DNA of 46,514 nt, from positions 1 through 46,514 of the IMG/VR virus record IMGVR_UViG_3300046751_000142. The stretch is one strand, 5' to 3'. The translations under genes and the position numbers were made by a program. Below are positions 1-8,576 of the stretch, piece after piece (positions within the stretch are counted from its first letter, which is position 1; each line of letters begins with the position of its first letter). The DNA is from a virus. The notes beneath the pieces were generated by a model. The model searched no databases, was not told where the DNA came from, and was given only the letters and a program-made list of their open reading frames with translations.

Positions 1-788
1 ACAACAACACTACTGGCAATGGCTTTATGGTTTTTGGTAGTGGTGGTGTTCACGTTGCAAAAGAAAGCTCTGGCGCAACAGACCCTGCATTATTACTTAA
101 CAACACAGGCGATGATGGCCAAGTTATTAGAATAGCCAAAGACGGCTCAACAGTAGGCTCCGTTGGTACACGCGCAAATCGTATGTATATAGGAACAGGC
201 GATGTCGGCGTTTTATTTGATTCTGCAAATAACACTATTACTCCAGAAAACACAAGCACGCCAGCTTCAAGTGATGCCGCAATAGATATAGGTCGCTCTA
301 GTATTCGCTTCAAAGACCTTTACCTGTCAGGCGGTGCGTACCTAGGCGGCACAGGTTCAGCCAATCATCTAGACGACTACGAAGAAGGGACGTTTACTCC
401 TGCTGTAAGAAACTCTACATCATCAGGCTCTGTCACATACTCCGCCCAAAACGGTCATTACGTGAAAGTAGGAAAATTTGTAAGCGCTACGTTTTATTTA
501 GTGTTCACAAAAGGCAGTTTAAGTGGTGGCACTTTACAGTTTACAGGCTTGCCGTTTACGGTAGATTCTTTGACAAATATGTATCCACAGGCCGCCATAC
601 TTATTGATAATTTAGAGGCGGCACTAAGCAATCCATTGTTGCAAATTACGAATGGTCAAACTACTGGAGATTTTATTGAGGGCAATGGAAGCACGGGCAA
701 TCATGCTGGATTGAGTGTGGCTACATATATAGATGGCGCTACTTCAGCTATACAAATTCGTGGAACACTAAATTATATAGCCGCCTAA
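1..788 (+). CDS. Tail fibre, C-terminal part (gene continues from 43772-46514)
   Basis: This is the 3' end of the tail-fibre gene whose 5' part begins at 43772. Base 46514 with bases 1-2 forms a GAC codon, and the frame then runs open through ATG at 27 to the stop at 788. The ATG at 27 is therefore internal. The segment repeats a motif of the N-terminal part: IDIGRSSIRFKDLYL here and IDLGTSSLQFKDLYI near residue 110. A DDYEEGTFTP motif then leads into a beta-rich terminal domain of about 135 residues, of the kind that ends many marine phage fibres and probably touches the receptor. Joined length is 1176 residues. The fibre role is well supported; the receptor is unknown. Confidence 0.85.
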   Translation, partial: NNTTGNGFMVFGSGGVHVAKESSGATDPALLLNNTGDDGQVIRIAKDGSTVGSVGTRANRMYIGTGDVGVLFDSANNTITPENTSTPASSDAAIDIGRSSIRFKDLYLSGGAYLGGTGSANHLDDYEEGTFTPAVRNSTSSGSVTYSAQNGHYVKVGKFVSATFYLVFTKGSLSGGTLQFTGLPFTVDSLTNMYPQAAILIDNLEAALSNPLLQITNGQTTGDFIEGNGSTGNHAGLSVATYIDGATSAIQIRGTLNYIAA

Positions 789-791
789 TTA

Positions 792-811
792 TCTCAAGTG
801 GATTCTTGAGA
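792..811 (+). other. Inverted repeat after the tail-fibre gene
   Basis: TCTCAAG and CTTGAGA form a perfect 7-bp stem with a 6-nt loop, directly after the fibre stop. There is no T-run, so it is not a classical intrinsic terminator. It could be an RNA-processing or stabilising hairpin. The ribosome site of the next gene (GGAGA, about 821-825) lies just beyond. Confidence 0.4.
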
Positions 812-831
812 CGGACTAAAGGAGAAAGACA

Positions 832-1059
832 ATGGCATTAACTAAAAGCGTAACAGCAGACAAAATCGAAGTAGTCACAGGACAAGACGAGGACGGCAAC
901 GACGTAACCTCTGTTCAAGTACGGACTGCTACTAAGGTACTTGAAGACGGCGCTGTAATTTCACAGTCGTACCACCGTCATGTAATTCAATCAGGTGACG
1001 ACTACTCATCTGAACCCGCTAACGTACAGGCTATTTGTGTAGCCGCATTTGGAGACTAA
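832..1059 (+). CDS. Small fibre-associated protein, function unknown
   Basis: A 75-residue acidic protein beginning MALTKSVTADKIEVV, preceded by AAAGGAGAAAGACA, a good ribosome site. It has no signal peptide or membrane segment and looks beta-strand rich. It lies between the tail fibre and the next small protein, a place where marine phages often carry short fibre accessory or chaperone-like proteins. That role rests on position only; no catalytic motif is visible. Confidence 0.7.
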   Translation: MALTKSVTADKIEVVTGQDEDGNDVTSVQVRTATKVLEDGAVISQSYHRHVIQSGDDYSSEPANVQAICVAAFGD

Positions 1060-1062
1060 GAC

Positions 1063-1380
1063 ATGGCTACATGGACTATCGCAAACCTTGAGCGTAACTT
1101 GTCAGACGGCGGTGTAACCGTTGCACACTGGCTTGTTACTGAATCTGAAACTGTAGGTACTGGCGACGACGCTGTTACCCACACAGCCTCTGCATACGGC
1201 ACTGTAGGCTTTACACCTGACGCTTCTGCTGATGACTTTGTTGCTTACGACAGCCTGACAGAAGAAGTTGTTATGGGCTGGGTACACGCAGAGGTAGATC
1301 AGAGTGCTACTGAAGCGGCACTGACGGCTAACATCGAAGCGCAGAAGAACCCTGTGTCTGCTGATGGTATGCCGTGGTAA
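1063..1380 (+). CDS. Conserved tail-region protein ending in MPW
   Basis: A 105-residue acidic protein that starts WTIANLERNLSDGGVTVAHW and ends in Gly-Met-Pro-Trp. The layout of an N-terminal W-x-I-x-N-L-E-R, a central YGTVGF, a VMGWVHAEV segment and a terminal PW matches, from memory, a small protein widespread beside fibre genes in marine and other phages. Its function is not established. It follows the previous gene by 3 nt and is surely co-translated. A tail or fibre accessory role is an inference. Confidence 0.7.
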   Translation: MATWTIANLERNLSDGGVTVAHWLVTESETVGTGDDAVTHTASAYGTVGFTPDASADDFVAYDSLTEEVVMGWVHAEVDQSATEAALTANIEAQKNPVSADGMPW

Positions 1381-1383
1381 ATT

Positions 1384-2052
1384 ATGCGTTATTGGTTGTT
1401 GTTTGCGCTAATGACTTTATCGCTGTCAGGGTTTGCCCAGACTAGAGAACAAATTGAAGTCGAAGGCGAGGTAGAAATAGAAGGAGTGCCTTCTGATAAC
1501 AGCCAAGAAGGTGATTTAAACACTAACACGCAAGTAGGCGGCAACAATACCTCTGGAAGCTACAACACCAACAAAACTTATAACGGTGCAGGCTCAAGCG
1601 GTATGCCAGTAAACACAGCAATCAGTCCTAGTCTTATGTCTAATGGATCTGAAAGCTGCCTCCAAAGCACTACAGGAGGCCTACAGCTTTTAAGTGTTGG
1701 TGTGTCTTCAGGCAAATACACACAAGATGTTGAGTGTAATCGCCGTAGAGATGCAATAACTTTGAGCAACATGGGTATGAAGGTAGCAGCTGTATCGCTA
1801 ATGTGTCAGAACCCAAATGTATGGAGGGCTATGTTTATGTCTGCTACGCCTTGTCCGATTGTAAAAAATGGCAAGTTAGTAGTTGGCAGAAACGCATTAC
1901 TCGAAATAAAGCAAAATCCTGAGTTACATATTACTGATTACTTAGACAACAAAAATCTTTACGATAGCTTACTAGGAGTAGGTACGAATGAATCAACTGA
2001 GGTTGAAAGCACTGTTAGCGTCTCTGATCGTTTCCGCACCAGCGTACAGTAA
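1384..2052 (+). CDS. Secreted protein with signal peptide, function unknown
   Basis: A 222-residue protein with a clear N-terminal signal peptide: MRYWLLFALMTLSLSGFAQ, with cleavage likely after the FAQ region. An acidic and Asn/Thr/Gly/Ser-rich stretch follows (about residues 22-80). The mature part then holds several cysteines (SESCL, VECN, LMCQN, TPCP) that could form disulfides in the periplasm. The last 65 nt overlap the next gene, which also begins with a signal peptide. Two exported proteins between the fibre and holin genes suggest a periplasmic or outer-membrane job, such as lysis or particle maturation. No family was recognised with certainty. Confidence 0.75.
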   Translation: MRYWLLFALMTLSLSGFAQTREQIEVEGEVEIEGVPSDNSQEGDLNTNTQVGGNNTSGSYNTNKTYNGAGSSGMPVNTAISPSLMSNGSESCLQSTTGGLQLLSVGVSSGKYTQDVECNRRRDAITLSNMGMKVAAVSLMCQNPNVWRAMFMSATPCPIVKNGKLVVGRNALLEIKQNPELHITDYLDNKNLYDSLLGVGTNESTEVESTVSVSDRFRTSVQ

Positions 2053-2827
2053 TGAAATTGATAACCTAGTAAATGCATCTCAGTCTATTCGAGATAGTTT
2101 TAAGTATGGTATTCAAGCTGTTGGTGGTATGCAGTCTTTTGCGCCTCAAGGAAAAATAGCTCCGACAGGTACAGTAGAAGGCGGCAAGATTAGTTACGAC
2201 CAATCTGATGCATACAACCAAGCCCTAACAGCAGTACAAAACACAGTTTATACATACGATCCGGGCGCACAAGAATACTTCGACAATCAAGCTGATCAAG
2301 CTATGAACGAAGTAAACACGGCAGTAGATGCGTTTGTACAAGCCAGTCAAGCTGTAATTGAAGTAGTTGTTGTAAATCAAATGGCTCAAGATGCTCAAAA
2401 TGCTGGTGATGAGCGTGGTGCTATGGCACTTCAAGAGTACATAGAAGCAAATGACGTTGTACTATCAAATGCAGAAGTAGATTTCTACAACGAGTCTTTA
2501 GAAAATGTTGAGTCATCTGCACAAGTTGCAGCGGCTTATTTTGCTGTAGCTAACGACGAAGAGCTAGTAGCTGCAGCAGATGATATGGCCTACGAAGTAA
2601 ACGTAACCTATCAAGAAGCCGCCACATCATTCTTTGATGCTGCTACACAGGCTGTATGGGTTTCGTTTGATGGTGGTGAAACAATACAGGGCTTGGCGCT
2701 CGGTGGATACTTTGTAACTGTCGAAGCCATTATTGTTGAGGGCGAACAAACAGATTTCTTCAGGACTTCCCCCGAAGGTGGTTGCTGGTTCGCTGTGGAC
2801 TACGAGGCCTGTATTAATGGCGCTTGA
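1988..2827 (+). CDS. Secreted alanine-rich acidic protein, function unknown
   Basis: A 279-residue protein with a typical signal peptide, MNQLRLKALLASLIVSAPAYS, probably cut before NEIDN. The ATG at 1988 has AGGAG 9 nt upstream, so this start is favoured even though it lies 65 nt inside the upstream gene. The 21-codon signal peptide occupies almost exactly the overlap. The mature protein is acidic, Ala/Gln/Val-rich and mostly helical, with a short Cys-containing tail (GGCWFAVDYEACINGA). Its stop overlaps the ATG of the next gene. No enzymatic motif is visible. Confidence 0.75.
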   Translation: MNQLRLKALLASLIVSAPAYSNEIDNLVNASQSIRDSFKYGIQAVGGMQSFAPQGKIAPTGTVEGGKISYDQSDAYNQALTAVQNTVYTYDPGAQEYFDNQADQAMNEVNTAVDAFVQASQAVIEVVVVNQMAQDAQNAGDERGAMALQEYIEANDVVLSNAEVDFYNESLENVESSAQVAAAYFAVANDEELVAAADDMAYEVNVTYQEAATSFFDAATQAVWVSFDGGETIQGLALGGYFVTVEAIIVEGEQTDFFRTSPEGGCWFAVDYEACINGA

Positions 2828-3347
2828 TGATTTAGAACTAAACATAGGCGGTCAGTCGTTTAAGGGTGTTTACGTCGCAGTAGTTGTTTCTTTTGCATCA
2901 ACTATTGCTGGAGGAATCTGGGCAACCAGTGAGTTCTTCAGTCGCTTAGAAGCCCAAGAAGCCGCTGTACAGGACGCTGGAGTTACTGCTAAAACTTTAG
3001 AGGCTAGGTTCGAAGATTTGCGTGAAAGTCAATCTACAGCCTTACAGGGCTATGAAGTAACTATATCGAATATGCAACAAAGCCTTGAAGATAATGACGT
3101 AGCAAGTCTACAGGGTAAGTTGGCTGAATTGGGTACAAACCTTGAAGCCATTATGCAAGCACAACAGGACTTACTAGACTTACGAGACCGTGTAGCTGCT
3201 GTAGAAAAAAGTAATTCAGAATCTGTACTTAAAGTAGAAAACAGAGTTGAGTCGCTAAAAGACACAAATGAGCGTCTAAAGCGTATACAAAAAGAAATAG
3301 ATGATCTATGGCTTGGCCTAGATTCTTTAGCGAACCCACTAGGATAA
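2817..3347 (+). CDS. Membrane-anchored coiled-coil protein, possible spanin/holin partner
   Basis: The ATG at 2817 (MALDDLELN), which overlaps the preceding stop, is preferred to an upstream in-frame start at 2733. That earlier start would add 28 residues inside the preceding gene. The 176-residue product has one hydrophobic segment at about residues 17-35 (VYVAVVVSFASTIAGGIW). A long charged heptad-like region (about 40-170) follows and looks coiled-coil. One N-terminal membrane helix plus a coiled coil resembles inner-membrane spanins and membrane-tethered virion proteins. The lysis-type neighbours favour a lysis role, but this is an inference. Confidence 0.7.
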   Translation: MALDDLELNIGGQSFKGVYVAVVVSFASTIAGGIWATSEFFSRLEAQEAAVQDAGVTAKTLEARFEDLRESQSTALQGYEVTISNMQQSLEDNDVASLQGKLAELGTNLEAIMQAQQDLLDLRDRVAAVEKSNSESVLKVENRVESLKDTNERLKRIQKEIDDLWLGLDSLANPLG

Positions 3348-3355
3348 AATAAGAA

Positions 3356-3541
3356 ATGTCAAAGACTGAAGAACTTTTAGCACGTATCGAAGGCCATGAA
3401 AAAGAATGTGCTGTTCGCTATGAAATGATTCAACGACAGCTAGATTCTGGCGTTAAAAGATTTGATAAATTAGAACGAATGGTTCTTTCAATTTATCCAT
3501 TCATTATCGCAAGCATTGTAGTTGCGGAGTACTTTAGATGA
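3356..3541 (+). CDS. Small single-pass membrane protein, lysis cluster
   Basis: A 61-residue protein with a charged, helical N-terminal half and one C-terminal hydrophobic segment (LSIYPFIIASIVVAEYF). Its stop overlaps the start of the three-helix holin (ATGA-type overlap), so the two are likely coupled in translation. Topology and position fit an accessory lysis protein or small holin-like protein. The sequence alone does not prove this. Confidence 0.7.
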   Translation: MSKTEELLARIEGHEKECAVRYEMIQRQLDSGVKRFDKLERMVLSIYPFIIASIVVAEYFR

Positions 3542-3936
3542 TTGAACAGCTAATAGGACCAGTAACGGGCTTACTAGATAAGTTTGTTGAAGACAAAGAT
3601 CAAAAAGCTAAGTTGGCGCATGAAGTTGCGACAATGGCTCAAAGACACGCACAAGAATTAGCTAAAGCCCAGCTTGAGGTTAACAAGGTTGAAGCAGCCC
3701 ATAAGTCTTTATTTGTTTCTGGATGGAGACCTGCTGTTGGTTGGTGTTGTGTATTAGGAATGGCAGGTAATTTTCTTGTAATACCTATGGCTAATTTTTC
3801 ATTAGCTCTAATGGCTATAGAAGTTACTGTGCCTCTTATAGATTTAGAAACTATGATGCCAGTTTTGATGGGCATGTTAGGCTTAGGCGCAATGCGCTCT
3901 TATGAAAAAGTCAAGGGCGTATCAAGGGAGAAGTAA
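3538..3936 (+). CDS. Holin, GTA-type three-transmembrane family
   Basis: A 132-residue membrane protein matching the pattern of the 'holin of 3TMs, gene-transfer release' family (GTA_holin_3TM). An amphipathic Lys/Glu/Ala-rich helix comes first. Then follow the signature SLFVSGWRPAVGWCCVLGM, a second hydrophobic segment (FLVIPMANFSLALMAIEV) and a third (MMPVLMGMLGLGAMRSYEKVKG). Such proteins form inner-membrane lesions that release endolysin or particles. Here the endolysin gene is far downstream at 16054 in the same transcription direction. The family call is by recalled motif. Confidence 0.85.
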   Translation: MIEQLIGPVTGLLDKFVEDKDQKAKLAHEVATMAQRHAQELAKAQLEVNKVEAAHKSLFVSGWRPAVGWCCVLGMAGNFLVIPMANFSLALMAIEVTVPLIDLETMMPVLMGMLGLGAMRSYEKVKGVSREK

Positions 3937-3939
3937 AAA

Positions 3940-6900
3940 ATGTCGAAGAAAAGACAAACAAGAAATTCTAAAAAGTTTAAAAAGGCTGCTGCGTCTAAAA
4001 GAGCTAGATTAACTATGCGTACAGGTGGAAAAACCCAAAGAAGCCAGCAAGTAGTTAAGCCTGCACCCGTAAAAAATATGGGGCCGCGAAACATACCGGG
4101 TTCACCTATAATTAAACCTCTGCCCGTAAAAAATACTGGGCCACGAAACATCCCTAATCAGCCCGTAGTAACTCCTCGTATGCCTCCTGCTGGTCAAACT
4201 GATGGGATTAATCCTAATCCTATGAAAGACATTCCTCCTCGAACTACTGCTGGTCCTAAGCGTCCTCCTGATATAGGAACGCCTCGTCCTGAGCCAAGAC
4301 CTACTGGAGTGTCTGAGCGCCCAGATAATACAGAAGGTCAGTTGCCAGAGTTTACAGGCATTATTCCAAACCTAACAGAAACAGGAAGAATTTTTCAGCC
4401 TGATACACGAAGTCAATTGCCTACAGGCGATCCATCAATGGCGTTACCTCCTAGTGATGATGATGGTCAAGCCAAGCCTGCGCCGGGTAAAGGTTCTACA
4501 GAAACAGCGCGACGAGGAGGAAGGCAAGATGGTAACGACGGGGGTCGTCAAGACGAAGGAGGCACTACTACTCCGGGAATGGAATCAAACCTATCACAAG
4601 CCCCAATAGATCTTGAAATTAATCTTCCTGATCGTCCAGATTTGCCTCAGGTTACTCCTGAAGATGTAGCTTATGGTCCAGACTCTATGGTCTATGAGAT
4701 GGCTGATACAGGCGATGCAAGAGCTACTTCAGCACGGGCAACTACAGCACGAGCGCAAGCAGATGCAGAAGCTGCACAGGCTGCTGCGCCTCGACAAGTT
4801 CAAGCAGCACAAATGGAAGCTGCTATAGCTGAAGGCGTTGCTCCCGGAGAAGCCGCACGAGGTCAAGTAAGCGAAGAAGCTATTGCACGAGTCGATGAAG
4901 GCACTATTACTCAACCAGCTGTTGCAGCTGAAAGAGATGCGGCTGCAGAACAAGCTGCAAGAGCAATGGCAGCACAAAGGCCTGAGGCTCGTGATTATGC
5001 GGAAGCCGCTACAAGTGGAACTACTATTGAAGTAGAAGACATCGAAGGCCCAGCAGTTGTTACACGCGAAGGGGCTACAGTCTCAAAAGCTGAAGTAGAA
5101 CGTCTAGGTCAAATAGCTCAAGGACGTGGTGTAGATCTTCAAGAACTTCCAGAATATAAAGATGTAATTCAAAAGCGTATAGCTCAACAAGGCGAAGCAG
5201 TCACTGCTGAGTATCGCTCACGACTTGAAGAGGCTCCACAGGCTGAAGCAGCACAAGCAGAATTTATTGGTGCTGAAGATACGCCACAGGCTCGTCAACA
5301 ACGCATAGAACAGTTTGACTCTTTTGCTCCTGCAAAGCGTGAAGCATATACGGCTTTGGGCGTTGATGCTCCTGAAGCCGCACAGATGGAAGATGTTCGT
5401 AAAGCATCTGCTGCAAGTCGTGAGGCTATTACGGCTGATGCACCTCCTGAAGTTATTGCTGAACAAACAGATCTTGATCAGCTTGGCACATATCAGATGG
5501 CGGCAAGACGTACAGCACAAGTCGCTGAAGCCGCTGAAGGCATTGCTGCTCAACTAGGTGGTCAGCCTGCTATAGATCTTGAAGGCCGTCAAGCTATCCT
5601 TGGTGAAGCACCAGCGGGTGATGCAGCCCAGATTGGCGGTATTCCTACTGCACAAGCTGCACAGATGCAGGCTGTTACAGGTCAAGCACGTAAGATGGCT
5701 GCTGCAGACATGGCGACTGTTGTTGTTGAAATGCCTCCAGAAGTTACAGCTGCAATCTCAGAAGACCCTGCAACTGTTGAAGCCCAGCTTGATACTGGTG
5801 AAGATCCTCAAGTTGTGGCGGCTGTCGCAGCACTGCCAGAAGAAGCACTTGTATCTACACAGATGGAAGGCCTTCTTGCTGGTATGGAAGATGGCGAAGT
5901 TCCAATGTGGGCACGACCAGCTGTAGACGCAATCAACGCACAGATGGCCCAGAGAGGCCTTAGCACGTCTACTGTTGGACGAGATGCGCTGTTTAATGCA
6001 ATTATTCAAAGTGCGCTTCCAATGGCTCAGAGCAACGCTCAGGCCCTTCAGCAACGTGCTACGCAGAATCTAAGCAATCAACAGCAAGCAAACATAGAGC
6101 AGTCTAAGCAGATTGCTAGTGTTCGTATGCAGAATCTTGCTAACCGTCAAACTGCTGCATCTCAAACAGCACAGATGGCACAGCAGATCAAAGTACAACA
6201 GGGTGAGTTCCGCCAACAAGCACAGATACTGACAGCCCAACAAGAACAACAGGCTCGTATGACTGATGTTCAGTTCCAACAACAACAGGCACAACAAGAG
6301 TCAGCACAGAGACAACAAGCGGCTGTACAGAACTTGTCAGCTTCTCAGCAAATGGAGCTTGCAAACCTACAAGCCATTAACGCTTCTGCTACTCAAAACC
6401 TTAGCGCAGAACAACAAACACGTCTTGCGTCTTATCAGGCACAAGTCAATCGTACTATGCGTCAGGCTGAACTACAGCAGGACATGGATAAAGCAAATCT
6501 TAGCACAGCCCTTCAGGTTGAGTTAAAGAATCTGTCTGAGCAGAATTTAGCTGCTCGTGACACCATGACGGCTGAAAATCAAGAACGTCTGACTAACTTA
6601 CAGACTCTTGTAGACTTTAAGAAAACTAACGCGCAGTTAGCGCAGCAGATGGACTTAGCAAATTTATCAGCTGATCAACAAACACGTCTTGCTAATCTTG
6701 CTGAAAGATCTGCTACAGACTCTGCAAACTTTACAGAAGCTAATCGTTTTGAGTTGACTAGGCTTCAAACTGCTGCACAGGTGTTGTCGCAAAATACTCA
6801 ACTTCGTCAGCAGGCAGAGCTTGCTAATCTTAGCACAGAAGAAAAAATTACTCTTGCAAACTTGACTGCAGAAAATCAAGCGTCAGCCGACAACCTTAAT

Positions 6901-8574
6901 GCATCTCAACAGGTTGAACTAGCTAACTTGAATGCCCGACTTCAAGAAGCTAGTCAAAATGCCCAGATGCGTCAGCAGATTATTACACAAGACTTTAGTC
7001 AAAGTCAACAGACTGATCTGGCTAATCTTGAGGCGATTAATCGTGCAGGCTCTGAAAATCTTAGTGCTGAACAGCAGGCAAGGCTGACAGAGTACAACGC
7101 ACAGGTTAATCGTAAGATACGTCAAGCAGAACTAAATCAGCAGACTGAAGGTGCAAACCTTGATGCTAGATTAAAAGTAGAGTTGTCAGAACTATCTGAG
7201 CGTAATGCTACAGCCCGTGCAAACATGTCGGCTGAACAGCAAACACGTCTTGCAAACCTTAACACGCTTGTTGATTTCCGCAAGACTGATGCACAGTTTG
7301 CTCAGCAGATGGACATGGCAAACCTTGCAAACGAACAGCAAATGGAACTTGCAAATCTTCAAGAAAGAGCTTCAGCGGATGCTGCAAACTTTACTGAAGA
7401 AAACAGATTCCGTATGCAAGAGTTGAACAACTATGTTCAAGTAATGTCACAAAATGAACAGCTGTTACAGCAAGCGGACCTTGCGCGTCTTAGCATGGAA
7501 GAGCGTATTTCTCTTGCTAATCTTGACTCTAAGAATCGTGCAGATTCAGAGTCGATGTCGGCACAGAATGTTGCAGAGCTTCAGCAGTACGAAAAGCGTA
7601 TGCAGGCAGCACAGGTTAACGCACAGCTTGCACAGCAAATGGGTCTTGCAAATCTGTCTAATGAGCAGCAGGCTTCAATGTTTAATGCACAGATTGATGC
7701 AAACCTTGATATGGCTCAGTTTGATGCTAATCAACAGGCTGCGCTGGCTAACAGTCAGTTTATGCAGTCAATGACCATGAAGGACTTCGATGCTCGACAA
7801 CAGTCTGTAATGCAAAACGCAACGGCTATGGCCTCAATGGATATGGCAAACCTTGATGCCCAGACACGCCTAGCGGCTCAAAATGCTCAAGCATTCCTTC
7901 AAATGGACATGGCTAATCTTAGCAATGAACAACAAATGGCTGTTATGAATCAACAACAAGCACAGCAAACCATGTTGTCAAATCAAGCTGCTGAGAATGC
8001 GTCTCGTCAGTTTAATGCTGCTAACGAACAACAAGCCAATCAGTTTATGGCTAGTTTATCATCTCAAACAGAACAGTTTAATGCTGCTCAATCGAATGCT
8101 ATGAGCCAGTTTAACATCTCTGAACAGAATCGTATATCGGCTCAGAATGCTCAGAATGCCACACAGGTCTCTTTAGCTAACGCACAAATGCAAACAGATA
8201 TTTCAAAGTTCAATGAGACTATGGATCAACAGCGTGAGCAGTTTAATGTTGCTAACCGACAGGCTATTGAACAAGCAGACATTGCATGGCGTCGTCAAAC
8301 AAACACGATCAATACTGCGGCTCGTAATGCAGCTAACCAGCAGAATGTTATGAATGCTTTCAATCTTGAAATGTCAGAGCTTCAGTTTCTTTGGCAGGAA
8401 GTTCGTGATAATGCAGCATACACACGACAGGCCTATGAAAACGATCAAACTCGTAGGACTCAGTTATTAGCCACAGCTATTGGCAATGAGGCTGCTGCAA
8501 GCGGCGAAAAGAACTCAACAACTACAAACACTATTGTTGGTATCGTTGAAAGATTATTAGGTCTTGGAGGTTAA
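3940..8574 (+). CDS. Giant Gln/Ala-rich coiled-coil virion protein
   Basis: A 1544-residue protein. A basic N-terminus (MSKKRQTRNSKKFKK) leads into a Pro-rich segment with two copies of PVKN(M/T)GPRNIP. An Ala/Glu/Gln-rich section follows (about 250-680). A huge Gln/Asn/Ala/Leu coiled coil (about 680-1500) is built of degenerate NLSxEQQxxLANL units. Residues 798-1017 and 1018-1237 are a tandem duplication of exactly 220 residues (660 bp). The C-terminus ends IVERLLGLGG. Its place before other large virion genes suggests an internal or ejected virion protein, perhaps working like T7 gp14-gp16 or as a tape-measure-like rod. No enzymatic domain is seen. The many smaller open frames inside it are shadows. 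Confidence 0.8.
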   Translation: MSKKRQTRNSKKFKKAAASKRARLTMRTGGKTQRSQQVVKPAPVKNMGPRNIPGSPIIKPLPVKNTGPRNIPNQPVVTPRMPPAGQTDGINPNPMKDIPPRTTAGPKRPPDIGTPRPEPRPTGVSERPDNTEGQLPEFTGIIPNLTETGRIFQPDTRSQLPTGDPSMALPPSDDDGQAKPAPGKGSTETARRGGRQDGNDGGRQDEGGTTTPGMESNLSQAPIDLEINLPDRPDLPQVTPEDVAYGPDSMVYEMADTGDARATSARATTARAQADAEAAQAAAPRQVQAAQMEAAIAEGVAPGEAARGQVSEEAIARVDEGTITQPAVAAERDAAAEQAARAMAAQRPEARDYAEAATSGTTIEVEDIEGPAVVTREGATVSKAEVERLGQIAQGRGVDLQELPEYKDVIQKRIAQQGEAVTAEYRSRLEEAPQAEAAQAEFIGAEDTPQARQQRIEQFDSFAPAKREAYTALGVDAPEAAQMEDVRKASAASREAITADAPPEVIAEQTDLDQLGTYQMAARRTAQVAEAAEGIAAQLGGQPAIDLEGRQAILGEAPAGDAAQIGGIPTAQAAQMQAVTGQARKMAAADMATVVVEMPPEVTAAISEDPATVEAQLDTGEDPQVVAAVAALPEEALVSTQMEGLLAGMEDGEVPMWARPAVDAINAQMAQRGLSTSTVGRDALFNAIIQSALPMAQSNAQALQQRATQNLSNQQQANIEQSKQIASVRMQNLANRQTAASQTAQMAQQIKVQQGEFRQQAQILTAQQEQQARMTDVQFQQQQAQQESAQRQQAAVQNLSASQQMELANLQAINASATQNLSAEQQTRLASYQAQVNRTMRQAELQQDMDKANLSTALQVELKNLSEQNLAARDTMTAENQERLTNLQTLVDFKKTNAQLAQQMDLANLSADQQTRLANLAERSATDSANFTEANRFELTRLQTAAQVLSQNTQLRQQAELANLSTEEKITLANLTAENQASADNLNASQQVELANLNARLQEASQNAQMRQQIITQDFSQSQQTDLANLEAINRAGSENLSAEQQARLTEYNAQVNRKIRQAELNQQTEGANLDARLKVELSELSERNATARANMSAEQQTRLANLNTLVDFRKTDAQFAQQMDMANLANEQQMELANLQERASADAANFTEENRFRMQELNNYVQVMSQNEQLLQQADLARLSMEERISLANLDSKNRADSESMSAQNVAELQQYEKRMQAAQVNAQLAQQMGLANLSNEQQASMFNAQIDANLDMAQFDANQQAALANSQFMQSMTMKDFDARQQSVMQNATAMASMDMANLDAQTRLAAQNAQAFLQMDMANLSNEQQMAVMNQQQAQQTMLSNQAAENASRQFNAANEQQANQFMASLSSQTEQFNAAQSNAMSQFNISEQNRISAQNAQNATQVSLANAQMQTDISKFNETMDQQREQFNVANRQAIEQADIAWRRQTNTINTAARNAANQQNVMNAFNLEMSELQFLWQEVRDNAAYTRQAYENDQTRRTQLLATAIGNEAAASGEKNSTTTNTIVGIVERLLGLGG
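6331..7650 (+). repeat. 660-bp tandem duplication inside the 1544-aa protein gene
   Basis: The coding segment starting at 6331 (NLSASQQMELANLQAIN) is followed exactly 660 bp later, at 6991, by a diverged second copy (DFSQSQQTDLANLEAIN). Landmarks recur in the same order in both, for example QVNRTMRQAEL/QVNRKIRQAEL, LVDFKKTNAQ/LVDFRKTDAQ and NFTEANRF/NFTEENRF. The reading frame is kept. The copies have diverged strongly at DNA level, so the duplication is old. Confidence 0.85.
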
Positions 8575-8576
8575 TA

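Noticed and set aside
5218-8574. Several open frames of 60-115 codons on both strands in the 1544-residue gene
   Set aside because: All are out-of-frame shadows of a Gln/Ala-rich repeated coding sequence.
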